Assembly: GCA_008360955.1 (NCBI GenBank)
Contig: LUCM01006287.1
Coordinates: forward strand, 121,057 to 185,056
Length of the DNA stretch: 64,000 bases
Direction: 5' to 3'
Source of the DNA: Fasciolopsis buskii
Lineage: Eukaryota > Platyhelminthes > Trematoda > Plagiorchiida > Fasciolidae
Under the pieces are notes generated by a model that saw nothing but the letters and a program-made list of their open reading frames with translations, ran no database searches and was not told the origin of the DNA. This document shows positions 1-11,740 of the stretch, piece after piece. A program made the position numbers and the translations under genes. The number at the start of each line of letters is the position of its first letter. Positions within the stretch are counted from its first letter, which is position 1.

Positions 1-723
1 TTTATTCAGTTATTTCGAATCAGCGAAGTAGCCGGATATTACTTTCCTTTGTGTTGTGACCAAATGGGATAGATATAAAAAAGTGTGGGCAAAAACACTT
101 CCGGAACAATCAGTTCATTCTCTGTCTTCCTAGATCTTTCCTATTACTTCGATCAACCGCGTCTTAGCAAGACTGTCCAGATACTTTCAAAACGGAGCTT
201 TCACCCAGTGAACCGGTAATCTTATTCATCACGAATTCCGCGTACGCGTTGGTCTGACGATGACAACTTCAAATTCGCTAGTCTAACGCTAAATTGGGAA
301 ATTTCCTCGATCTCTCTGCAGTTGTTTTAGCTTTGGATTAATATTTTACTAAGAAAATTATCTTTGTGTCTTTTCGGTAGTTTTTTATTTCACAGACGCA
401 AGGCTAGTCAGCACAAAATGTCATATTATGTTTAGTCATACTATTCTACGCAATCACCTTCTGATGATGCCTTTCATATTCTGACCCGACTGAATGAACA
501 GCCTACCCTTGCTGGTTTCGGAATTCATTGATTGCCAGCAAACGCTGACGTTTGTCTCACACAATGAAGTAAAGAACTGTGAGGAAGCACAATAGAACCA
601 TAACATACAGAAAAAATGCATTTCACTCACGATGACTTCATCTGTTGTGTTGTTCCGTAAACTGTCTTCATTGAACTCAAGATACACATTTACGCGGACC
701 AGCCCAAATAACAGCATAGCAGA
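1..723. other. No recognisable gene or repeat
   Basis: I see no coding exon, RNA gene or simple repeat here. The long minus-strand open frame that ends near 852 runs through a SINE copy and shows no protein family, so it is not taken as a gene. Confidence 0.5.
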
Positions 724-945
724 CTCATGAAATAATTCACCATGTGGTATCATCGCCCAACTGACCATTAAGAAACCAGCTGTTTCATCCTTGTTAGGAA
801 TCATCAGCAGTGCATATGGACCGCCCCCGAACTGGGACGCGAACCCGAACAAGGACGAACGATTCTGAGTCGAACGCCTTAGCCATTACGCTACCGGGCA
901 GGCTCTGAAAGGTTCACGCGATGATCAATTGTCACTGATACACCA
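724..945 (-). repeat. tRNA-derived SINE (family B), nearly full-length copy
   Basis: Read on the minus strand this copy has a tRNA-like head. An A-box-like TAGCGTAATGG lies near 887 and a B-box-like GGGTTCGCGTCC near 850. The body follows, with the landmarks CATATGCACTGC and GATTCCTAACAAGGAT. The tail reads TGGTTTCTTAATGGTCAGTT and then GCGATGATACCACATGG. The same body and tail recur at 11010, 16021, 16321 and 60569, which defines a family. It lacks about ten bases between body and tail that the 16321 copy keeps. A box and B box are the RNA polymerase III promoter elements expected of a tRNA-derived SINE. Confidence 0.75.
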
Positions 946-1193
946 TATTCGAATGGGGTGATGATATGACAGTTACAAGTGTTTCTAGAGAAAAGGTGCT
1001 CGACCTTCTCCGCACCGCTAAAATTACCACAGGGATTGGTCTTGACAGTCTGTCTTCAGCTCAGTTTAAGAGACCAGTAAAAGATGTTAAGGCGGATTCG
1101 GCCGCCGCAAAAAGGTTCTACTGAGGAATTGGTAGATGGGAATTAATAGTGACTGAGATCTTCCGAGCAGTCGGGGTGGAAAAACGAAATTAA
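942..1193 (+). mobile_element. Decayed non-LTR retrotransposon, start of reverse transcriptase domain
   Basis: An open stretch from about 942 to the TGA at 1122-1124 reads VLDLLRTAKITTGIGLDSLS, close to the conserved pattern at the start of non-LTR reverse transcriptases (a hydrophobic VL..L..LK, then GxDxLP/S). After the stop, in another frame at about 1149-1193, comes VTEIFRAVGVEKRN. That matches the next expected block (L..IF..SL..G..P..WK), so the copy carries at least a stop and a frameshift. It runs up to 60 bases from the assembly gap, so the rest of the element may lie in the gap. The assignment to a CR1/Jockey-like group is tentative and made by eye. Confidence 0.5.
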
Positions 1194-1256
1194 TGGGAGT
1201 TCGAAAATCAGAGAAGCTAAATGCATCTCCGTCAGAGCCTAAACAGCACTATGACT

Positions 1257-2105
1257 NNNNNNNNNNNNNNNNNNNNNNNNNNNNNNNNNNNNNNNNNNNN
1301 NNNNNNNNNNNNNNNNNNNNNNNNNNNNNNNNNNNNNNNNNNNNNNNNNNNNNNNNNNNNNNNNNNNNNNNNNNNNNNNNNNNNNNNNNNNNNNNNNNNN
1401 NNNNNNNNNNNNNNNNNNNNNNNNNNNNNNNNNNNNNNNNNNNNNNNNNNNNNNNNNNNNNNNNNNNNNNNNNNNNNNNNNNNNNNNNNNNNNNNNNNNN
1501 NNNNNNNNNNNNNNNNNNNNNNNNNNNNNNNNNNNNNNNNNNNNNNNNNNNNNNNNNNNNNNNNNNNNNNNNNNNNNNNNNNNNNNNNNNNNNNNNNNNN
1601 NNNNNNNNNNNNNNNNNNNNNNNNNNNNNNNNNNNNNNNNNNNNNNNNNNNNNNNNNNNNNNNNNNNNNNNNNNNNNNNNNNNNNNNNNNNNNNNNNNNN
1701 NNNNNNNNNNNNNNNNNNNNNNNNNNNNNNNNNNNNNNNNNNNNNNNNNNNNNNNNNNNNNNNNNNNNNNNNNNNNNNNNNNNNNNNNNNNNNNNNNNNN
1801 NNNNNNNNNNNNNNNNNNNNNNNNNNNNNNNNNNNNNNNNNNNNNNNNNNNNNNNNNNNNNNNNNNNNNNNNNNNNNNNNNNNNNNNNNNNNNNNNNNNN
1901 NNNNNNNNNNNNNNNNNNNNNNNNNNNNNNNNNNNNNNNNNNNNNNNNNNNNNNNNNNNNNNNNNNNNNNNNNNNNNNNNNNNNNNNNNNNNNNNNNNNN
2001 NNNNNNNNNNNNNNNNNNNNNNNNNNNNNNNNNNNNNNNNNNNNNNNNNNNNNNNNNNNNNNNNNNNNNNNNNNNNNNNNNNNNNNNNNNNNNNNNNNNN
2101 NNNNN
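1257..2105. other. Assembly gap (849 N)
   Basis: A run of undetermined bases. All long open frames crossing it are artefacts. It directly follows a retroelement fragment, a common place for an assembly to break. Confidence 0.99.
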
Positions 2106-2700
2106 CGTTAGCGCAACATAAATCAGTTGGGAAGAAACGTGGGGTTTGACACTGGAATTGAAAAATAAGAATAAAAATTTAACACGTCCAGCACCTTTGT
2201 GAAAAGTGAACAAAATTCGAGGAATGAATCTGAGCACCTTATTAAGGTTTGCTAGGAAATCGGCTGAATGACAACAGCACGCGCTTTTAAGATCGCGTGA
2301 CTATAATATGACACGACAGCGAGAATTCTCCTATAGTTACTGACTCTGGACAAGGGCACGGAACGAAAATGGTTTGCGAATTGAATAACTTAGATCAGAC
2401 ACTTTAGAATAAGATTATCGTTGCCGGTATGAGGATGTAGAAATTCCGAGGTAATTTTTAGTGTAGCAGATAACTTCCTCACGTTGATACTCTCTTATTT
2501 TTGTACGCAAATTCTATGCAACACAATACAATACCCCAGCCTTGAAATGAGCCACGTGTATTATCTTCTACCTTTTGCCGGAGTTGATGTGTATCCGTTA
2601 CATAAGCAAAGTTGATACGTTCATGTACTTCACATGAAGCAGCCGAGAACAAATCACATCTTAGCGTCGGCTATGCACAGCGAGTAATAAACAATCATCA
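2106..2700. other. No recognisable feature
   Basis: AT-rich sequence with frequent stops in all frames; nothing identified. Confidence 0.5.
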
Positions 2701-3217
2701 TTAGAATCTCATTTAAATCGTTAGAAGTGTGAATGGATGATAAGTCCATTTAAGAATCATATGGTGATTTGTCGGAGGATTTTCGTCGGTCAGGCGAGGG
2801 TAACCTTGAGAAAAGGAACAGAAGGCCCAAATGTGTTGGTTTTTACTTTCAGTAGTATATTTTGCATGCGGATGGATGAACAAAATTCCCCCAGAAGCAC
2901 AAGACCGGTTTCGCAGTTATTGCCGCTTTTCGGGTATGTGTACCCGGTACTCTCTTGTCCAACGATCCCAACAAAAATCCTCCGACGAATCACCATGTGA
3001 TTCTCAAATGGACTCAACATCCATTCAAGCTCCTGACGATTCAAATGAGATTCTAGTTAGAAACTAAGAAGGGAGCACACTAGTATAGGAACGGTTGGAC
3101 AGGAGAGTACAGGGTACGCATACATGAAAAGTGGCAATAATCGCGAAACTGGTCGTGTGCTTCCGAGGAAATTTAGATTATCCACCCGTATGCGAAACAT
3201 GCCATTGAAAATAAACA
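2701..3217. repeat. Repeat interrupted by an inverted copy of itself
   Basis: Segment 2701-2790 (A) is the reverse complement of 2968-3058, roughly 85-90% identical by eye. Segment 3093-3217 (b) is the reverse complement of 2838-2963. On the minus strand, 3058 to 2838 reads an uninterrupted A-b unit. On the plus strand the same A-b unit is split between GTCGG near 2789 and GGAACGG near 3089, exactly where the intact unit has GTTGGGATCG. The simplest reading is an A-b element into whose middle an inverted A-b copy was inserted. The three open frames here (2737, 2790 and 2831) are shadows of this repeat. The element type is not recognised. Confidence 0.75.
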
Positions 3218-5363
3218 ATCAGTGCATTTTAAAAATCACCTTCCTTCTGAAACATTGTTCTTTTCCTCCTGGTTTAAGCGGCTAATAAACCTGATGATAC
3301 GCACATGTGACCCTTTGTCAACAGACAAACAGCTGTTGTGTTCCTCAGGGATGGGCAGGTTAAAGTTCCACCCAACATCAAAAGCCTATACTGCAGTTGA
3401 TCCATGGAAAGCGTCAAACTTAATGCAAACATATTCGAATATTCCTTCAAATATAATATGGACAAAATCTCAGTCAACGGTCTACTCTTCGTGATGAGTA
3501 ATCTTAATCACAGCAGAATTAAAAAATATTATTCTTGGGGGTTTTGTGGTGACACCAAGAGGCACCGGCAATACAGAAAGTACAATTCACTCACACATTT
3601 CGCTTAAAGAATTAGTTGCCACAAACCCGAGTCGGGCCGGAGAACTGCTGCCTGCAGACTAGTAGCTGCATCAATGAGATAGTGTTTTGCGGAAAAAGGG
3701 ATATTCATTTACATTTTCATGTTCCAGACGTACAAAAATGATGGCTCAGTACAGGACATCCGTCAGGCAAGTCAAAGTTTGCCCGTCCGATTGCGGTCTG
3801 CGGCGTGAGCTTCCAAAGGCCTAATGCTTAGGTTAATTTTCCAACCTGAACTACCGTTCAGTGAATGTTCCACCGGGTGATGTCAATGCATACAGAAAGG
3901 ATGACAAATAGATTTGTGGAGGCTTGATATTCCATTTTGTCTGCCGATGGTTTTAGTTGACATTTATATGAGACCGAGAGAACGGTCAGTAGCACTATTG
4001 TTTCCTTATGATACCATTTAAAAGCAGACATCATTCAGACAAAATGCATGAAATTATGAAATATAGTGAGCTCCGTAAACAATCTAGCAAACTTTTGTTA
4101 TTTACTACCCAATAGAGTACATGAACGACTAACCATACAGGGACTTGTCGAGCAGACCTGCCGGGGATCAATCCCATCATTTGTAACCATCGTGTGTAGA
4201 GTTTTCTATGCGCAACCATGTGTTCAGACCAAAAGATGATTATTTTCTCGTCGGAACACTGCTTAGGTTTGGCGATACATTAGTGCCATCAGCTCCGGTT
4301 GAAAGCAATGCAAGTAAAGTTACTAGTGAAAGAAATCCTTTGATCTTCCGGGTACAGCGAAATGAGTAGTCATTTGTTTCACCCAAGTTTTTGTGATTCG
4401 GTACTGTATACCTGAAATTTCGATTAGAAACAGACTTCATCGTGTGTTGATCTAATCGAACGATTTTGGCTGATTTGGCGCGTAGACGGCTACCATCTTT
4501 TGCAAGCCAATGTTTTGAGGTGCCATACTGAAAGGACGAACCTACAGATGTGATCCCAGACCACGGGAAGGAATAACACAACTATTTTGAATCTGGAAGG
4601 AAATGTCAGTCTGGCAATGTTTTCCGTGGTTCCGAGCGCAGCTGTGAGCTTCTCCATGAAAAGATTGAATCAGAGAAGTGATTTGGAAATCCAAATTCAG
4701 GGTTTCCAATGACCACGTTAGGGATAGTTCAGGTAGCAGGTACCGGTTTGAACCATTTGTGGATCGTATTAGGGGTACAATCATATTAATAGTTCCTGGC
4801 ATGGTGGATTGTGCTGTCTAACGGGAAGCCTCCAGTTAAAATCCATTTATCTCAGAAAGGTTTTACGATTAATCGACGTGTGCATAAGCTTGTCATTGGA
4901 AATAGTAATATTGTCAACATTACCGAATGTTGCTTATAAACTGCTTTCGGGAGCGATTTGCGTAGCGGGTTCATGGGTACGAAATTCCGGTGACTGAACA
5001 TCCGCATGACTTCCAGTGTATCTAAGGAATAGTGAATTGTAAATTATGTAGAGCAGCATAGTCACTGTAAGGGTCCTGTCTGACTACAATTTACCAAAAT
5101 GCAGTCAAATATGACCTATTTTTTCATTGGGTCTGTGTACTCCACTGGAGATCCGATTTTGCGAGCTGATATTCACATACGAAAGTAAGTAAGCAGCTTA
5201 TGTTACAAAATTGACCACCAACGTCTTTTCTCATGAGGGAGGGGGATTTTACTTCTAAGATTGCATACGGTGTAATTTTACGTGTGGCCTGATTTCCATG
5301 ATAAGATGCTCGTTTTGGACGTCTACGTGTCATAAATCAGATGAACAAATATTTAACCAGCCG
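3218..5363. other. No recognisable gene
   Basis: Several open frames of 60-113 codons occur on both strands (for example 4240-4581 minus). None has a recognisable domain, and stop density and AT content look like non-coding DNA. Confidence 0.45.
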
Positions 5364-5392
5364 GCTAACTAGCTAACTAACCGGGTGGGTGG

Positions 5393-5428
<36 letters not shown>

Positions 5429-5500
5429 GTAAGTAAATAAGTAAGTGAGTGAGTGAGTGATTGGGTAAATGAATGAATGAATGAGTGAATGACTGAGTGA
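5364..5500. repeat. Compound microsatellite
   Basis: CTAA-type repeats lead into a (GT)n run at about 5394-5426, then GTAA, GTGA and ATGA tetranucleotide repeats to about 5500. The run evolves gradually from one unit to the next, typical of slippage. Confidence 0.9.
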
Positions 5501-8500
5501 GCTGACAAACGAAAATGGAACTTACTGCCGGTAGTTCCATACGATGTGACTCACTTTGAATACCTGATAAGAAAGAATTTCAAAGCCCAACATTCAGGTC
5601 ATTAAAACTCTACTGGTTTAGAATGTCTACCAGTGCCAAAATAAAGCGGCTACACGTGTTCTAGGCGGTGCAGAACATATTAACCTGTTATATATGAGGA
5701 CGGAAAGGACGCGTACATCTAGTCGGTCAGCTTGTTTTGAAAATGTATGGGTTAAACAGCAGAATGCGATCCATTCTTGTGGTGGTTGTAACAAAATAAT
5801 ATAGATTTCTTTTTGAGGATACGTGTCACCGATTCATTGTATCTAATCCGGTACGCTTTTGAGTTCGTATGCAACTGTTGATTCTTGTTCAGCAAACACA
5901 TTTATGCACTTACACATGCATAACTAAAACTTACTCGCACAGATACACGAGCAGCTTGATTTGCTTATGTGGGTACTCCGCTACACGCAAACACGGATGC
6001 ATAAACCAGGTTCATTCACCTACCCACATGGTCACGCAACTGGGGTCATCCTTATGGGCGGTCTGCTACAGGCGGTCACAACTATTGTTTTACGAATTCA
6101 CTTTCGCCCAATTCGAACTGTGAGTACCCCATGGCCGGAGGTCTATTTTGTCGGTATTGGGGGAAATTAGAGGCTGCTGTGGGTTTGAAAAAAGTTCTAC
6201 ACGAACTTACTAGAGTTTTCACCCTCGGGCAATAGTTCTACTTAGTCAGATACCATCATCCATTCATCCGAGCTGATTTAATCGAATACCAGTTTTTGGT
6301 AGAGGGTAGGGAAGGCAGTAGTAGTTTGTTTGTCAAGGTCATCACGCTTAAATGAGAAAGCGGCTGAAGACTCAGCTAGAAATGAATCCTTTGTTTCCCG
6401 GTGCTTCCCTACAAGCAAGTATAACAAAAGAAACCGGCACCGATGTGATGATTCCGAATGGCATATATAATGATTACGAAGGGGCGGGCTGAGTGATCCT
6501 GTTGCTATTTGGGGTCACTAGTTCTTTTGGCTGGTGTTGATGACTTCGTTAATGTAGCCAATCGTGATGCGAACATCTCGAGCAGTTAACCATTGGTATG
6601 TTGCCTGTCGACCGTAAATGATCCATGGCTGCGTCCGCCATCCAGCTGAACAATATAATCAGTATCAAGGCAAAGGAGTAAAACAATTAATTATATAATC
6701 CACAAATCTTTCCGGATGAAGTTAGTTAAACAATGTGTTCATTGTATGTCACAGACAGTACTTCTAAATATTTCAGATCAGTATCTGCAAGCTTCACTTC
6801 ATTTGGAGTAGTTGTTTTGTACATGGACGTTGTTATTCTTACGTGTGTATATAACGAGTACTGTGATCCACTAGTGAAATTTCCTTGTTAATATTTTGGA
6901 GGTTCTAGCACCTACGAGTTATAAAGAATTAGCACCAAATATCGTGAATTTATTGTATTCGCTGCAAATTGTAGTAAGGCAAGCTAGACCTGACTGAATT
7001 CCGTTTTCAAAGTAAGCTCGTCCGAATGCGAATTGTGGAATCTCAATAGTTGGAGGGATCCTAGTTTATCCTAATTACTGACAGCAAGATCGCTTGTCTA
7101 ACATAAACACTTATTCTATTGAATATTCTACCAGCGATGGCGCCCTTATTTGCAAGCTGGAGTTAACTATTTAATAACTGGGATATTTCACATTACCTTA
7201 GGTTTAATAATCATTGTCAATCCTGGAAAAGAGAATTTTTATTTAGGCAGAATCCTGATTTGCATCAATGATTTTTTCTCAAGGTCATTCAACTACAAAG
7301 CGCTAGTCGACCACGTTGTCATCCTGACGGTTAAAGAGTAGGCTGGAAACAGCGAAACATTTCCGAATCATAACTTGGAGGATGAGGTAAGGAACCCATA
7401 AAAAACTTAACTACAAATTTTATATCTAAGCATATCCGGCATATTATGCTAAATAAGGTCACAATTCACCAAGCATTAAAAGAATAAATTGTACCAAGCG
7501 CATGTTCTTCGTGGAGGAAATCAATCATATACACAAGTGATTGCAGAGTCATGAATATTCTTGTTTGACCGTTACTGTAGACTTTCTTTCCACTATTCCT
7601 GAACTGTCTTATTAACAATATTTCATACATCCTTGTCCCCCTAGGGTGGAGAAATATTAAAGTGCTTCACGTGTCGGTGAATGTGGAGCATGCATTAATC
7701 GCCCAGTAAATCATGAAATGCAATTATCATGGCAGCCTTGGAAAGTGCTGAGTGTGCTCATTCGGCGACATGTCAAATTGTTGATGGAAGCATGGAACGT
7801 GATAACCGGCAAAACATTTACAAAATGATCACCAGAAGGAAATTCCCGGAATATGTTATTTCATCTCCTTACCTCTGGCCAAGCTGTTCACTCTAGCAAA
7901 AGTAAGATTGGAGAAGCCTGTCCAAAGACCAAAACGACAAACACTAATGTTAAGGAAAACTTTGTCTTTTTGGTGCACATATTTTCTTAATTGCAGCAAA
8001 ACAAACAGTGTAAAAAATGATAACTTCTCCGAAACAGGCTCCATGTTGCATTTTACCAGAATTTAGTAGACATTGTATTCAGTTCAATGATCTTCTTCCA
8101 GTTTGATCTACGACGTGTAAAGGCAAGTCTAGGTCTAGTTTATGTTTTATATAAAACACTACAATCTGGATCCTCATCCTTCATGGCTCATGAGGTAAAA
8201 ATAGTTCCATACTGTAATTCCTGGATGACACACCCAAATGACTAAAACAATACTACGAAACAGTGGCGGGTCCATCTATTACCAGTGTTTATTGATACTG
8301 CTTTTCTGGCCATGGAAGCACCGACCTGTTGTGAATACATCTCATTTTATCCCCTTCATCTACCCCTTAATGCATCAAGGTTGGGATCTATTACGGTGTC
8401 TAAAATGTTCACTGACTGAATTTCTTATATTTCTTCCTGCTGGGGGACACCGAAGCTTACAGCTTACTCATGGAAGATTTCGGCATTATCCACTAATTAA

Positions 8501-10201
8501 AGGAAATGGGAACTCAATTACTTTGTTTTTGTGCCGTTACCTATTATTGCAGAAAGTGGCTATTCAAGCTTGTCATATATATATATATATGTATATATAT
8601 ATATTCGCCTCCAGTGCACATGGTGCTACCGATGAAGTTGAAACCATCAACTCGGATTATTCACTAGTCGATCTGAACTGGAACTGTCCATGTAATGCTT
8701 GTTTAACTTATTAACTGAGCACTATTTTGCCCACTTCTTTTTGTTTCAGTTGATAAGCCTTCATTTAGATATTCGGTTTTCAAATAGGATACACATGGGT
8801 AGATTTACGTTTTCTCGGGTTGAAAGTGTAAGCTCTCCATAACTTTATAGCTTTTCAGTACACAAATAACACGTGCTTAAGAAGACGCAAGTGATGCTTT
8901 TGCAGGCCAACTTGGAATGTGATCTCTTTTTGAAGACAGTCAAAGAGAACAAATCAGTTCGCCTTAAGTAGGCCAACTGACCAACAAAAGATACCGGTTC
9001 CCGCAGTTTTATCTATCGTCTTCAAATTCCATTTCCGAGATGCTCTATCGTTATGCAACCGTAGTTGCTAAAGTTTACGAGACCGAGAGGGTAGAATTTT
9101 GTATGCATATAAAGTTTACCATTACACGGGAAAATATGAAGTCCCTTGGAAAGTATTGTATTGTCTGCCTATTGTTCCTGATCATAAGTGAAATACTACT
9201 GCTTCAAATTCGGCGTAGGTAACACCCCCAAAAAGATAGCGAATCCTACAGATAACTGACTTCGACTGCGTTAATCCCCTACAAACATGTCATTCGGCTT
9301 CAACTTATGAGGTCAGCTGCTATGTTTGAAATCGGGTGTTGCCCATGAAGTTCGGTCACCTGAGGGCACTGACGCTGACCAAACAGCTCGAAGAACGTGA
9401 CAATCGTTCTCACAATTATCTTCGGGCGACTGTCCACGGTTCCGTTAAGATCCAGTAAGATATACACTGCTAATAATTCATGGTGCCGGTTGAAGCAGCA
9501 GTAGAAGTAAGGGCATTGTTACTGCAGAAGTAGTTCAGTAATGAGAACGGGGCGAATTAAGACGATAAATTCATCGTTTCTTCTTTGTGATCGATTAGTG
9601 ATTCGAATTTGAATAAAGGTATTTTGAGCATTTCAACTACTGATATATGAGTGATTATTGCCGATGATCAAGCGCACACGCACATATGCATCCATATACA
9701 TACTCGCACATACAAATGCATGCAGTTACAGCCGGTTGTGATGCGCTAGAAATTGGCCTTAGTAACTAGCTTGTGGTTCCCAAAACGTTTGCAGTAGTTA
9801 GAGGCTCCACAAAATGCTGCAAATTAGTTTCCAGTTTTGAGTAATTGAAACGCTACTGAATCGTGTTGTCAGCATCTGAACATGTGCGACTGTAGTCGAC
9901 ATGGAAAATGAATCTGAACATGAAGAGCGAGAACTTAGCTGAAGGTGCAAACGCCATAAAGTGAGTATGCAAGACCTTACGATCCACGTTAAGTTACAAT
10001 CATATTCAATAACAAGCTTATTTGTGTTGTAGAACTCGTTCATTTTGCTAATATATCACCTTATTGAAGCCAGATGAAATTCCTTAGTAATATAAAGACT
10101 CATCGTTAAATGACATGCAGAATTCATTTACAGAGATAAACGAGTAACCTACGGAAAGACACGCCAGTTTACGTGAACGTGAACCTCAAAATCAAGGTCA
10201 G
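5501..10201. other. No recognisable gene; one AT microsatellite
   Basis: A short (AT)n tract lies at 8574-8604. The 158-codon open frame at 8238-8714 crosses that tract and shows no domain. Nothing else is identifiable. Confidence 0.45.
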
Positions 10202-10963
10202 GTGAATGCGGCTGGTTGCATATGTGTAGTTTTCACGATAATAGAACCCAGTACAAGCCGATGCAAAGTTCCCCTTTACCTCGTGGTAGAGGACCGGGGT
10301 GAAATTCTGAGGACTCACAAACATGAATTTTCTGTCGCAAATATTGCTGATTGTCTCAGCTTACACGGGAGCACGAGTAAACGAATAGTTTGCAAGAGAA
10401 GCTTCGAGAAAACCGTTTGTGGAAGTCGGAATCCTATCACCATGAGACGTGAGGGCAATTTAACTGATATTGCCCTGAAGAGACAGTGCCCCAAGCCCTT
10501 GTGTGCAATAAAACGGAATGGCTTATCTAATCATTCTTACTGCCTTCCGCGAAGAAGGATAAATGAACTTCAATTGCGGCAGGTGGTACCTGATACTAAG
10601 ACAGCATTGAACGAACAATACTGGAAAGTGAGCACCTACTTGGTCCAGGTATTCAAATCTCACCGTGTGTTCCTCTGGAGGTCGGCATTTTCTACTGTTA
10701 AGTGTATGTTCGGTGATGAGTCTCGCAAAGCTCACAGCAAAGTCATTTGTTGAAAGAACTTCCCAAGAAATTTGCCACACCCATCCAAAAGGTCTCGCAT
10801 CCATCACATCGCATCTAGGCCGGAATAAAACACGGACAACCTTGTCATGGGACCTCCATCGACGATCCGATGAGCAGTACGAATTCGGTCTCCGCGGTAA
10901 CGGACATGGACCCGGATTCCAACGAACGCGTTTCTTCTTGGAAGTAGTAATCGTCCGGGACAT
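10202..10963. other. GC-richer block with overlapping open frames on both strands
   Basis: A plus-strand frame of 183 codons (10202-10753) overlaps a minus-strand frame of 146 codons (10523-10963) and a second plus frame at 10665-11063. On the minus strand an acceptor-like ACTACTTCCAAG near 10954 and a donor-like CCAA|GTAGGT near 10640 would bound an exon of about 310 bases rich in Arg, Pro and Trp. I recognise no family in any frame. It may be a host exon, a decayed mobile element, or a chance effect of higher GC content. It ends about 50 bases before a SINE tail. Confidence 0.25.
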
Positions 10964-11009
10964 TGGCTCATATCATGTTACACAAGAGGTTAGTAAATAT
11001 ACTAACTCC

Positions 11010-11076
11010 AGAGTGCTTCCATGGTTTCTTAATGGTCAATTGAGCGATGATATCAAATGGTGAATTATTTTATGAT
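11010..11076 (+). repeat. SINE family B, tail fragment
   Basis: GTGCTTCCATGGTTTCTTAA and the GAGCGATGATATCAAATGGT that follows match the tail of the copies at 724 and 16321. The tRNA head and body are missing. Confidence 0.65.
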
Positions 11077-11666
11077 AACTCCAAAGCATTGGATTCAGTG
11101 TTATTTCATTTAAGGATGGTGAAAGAATTCGAAGTTCGAAAGTCCAATTTATTCACCTTCCTCCAACAGACCAGATCTGAACATCATTGGGACCTTATTC
11201 CCTTTTTGAAAAAGTAATCAACGAGCTAACTCCACATTAGATATTGAAGTCTAAAGTTCACTGTGCGATGGAGCGCACAAATGAAAGCGAATTCATAACG
11301 AAACTGGTTGACTGCATGCCAAAATGACTGGAAAAAGTATTCAAGAACACAAGAAAAACTGTTGATTATTAGTATAAAGGAACATCACAACGTCTTAATT
11401 ACCCAGTTGGCTTCGCTGTGAATAAAACCTTTTTCTCTCTTTTCCTTAGGGCCTTTTATATCTAAGTAACGGAAGTCGACTAACTGTTGTAAAACCGTCA
11501 TCTATGATGAGTTTTCTTCAAAAATGCAGACCCAGTGCCTTCTGACCAAAAGGATTGCCATTCCAAAGCTTCAGTACCACTTGCTGATTCCGGAAAATAT
11601 AAATTTAAGAGTCCCTACCCGTATGACTCAATGAACGGAGGTTAAAAGTGTCAATCAGGAGCGTGT

Positions 11667-11669
<3 letters not shown>
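11077..11669. other. No recognisable feature
   Basis: AT-rich sequence without a supportable gene. Confidence 0.45.
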
Positions 11670-11723
<54 letters not shown>

Positions 11724-11740
11724 ATATATAAATATATACA
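11670..11740. repeat. (TA)n microsatellite
   Basis: About 50 bases of pure TA at 11670-11720, continuing with interruptions to about 11740. The minus-strand open frame here simply encodes Tyr-Ile repeats. Confidence 0.95.

Noticed and set aside
454..852. 132-codon minus-strand open frame
   Set aside because: Its first part is translated from a family B SINE copy, and no domain is present.
1193..2237. Three long open frames across the gap
   Set aside because: They consist almost entirely of undetermined bases.
2737..3067. Open frames of 78-87 codons on both strands with matching peptides
   Set aside because: The matching peptides come from the inverted repeat itself, not from two genes.
8238..8714. 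158-codon open frame
   Set aside because: It runs through an (AT)n tract and has no recognisable domain; such frames are expected in this much non-coding DNA.
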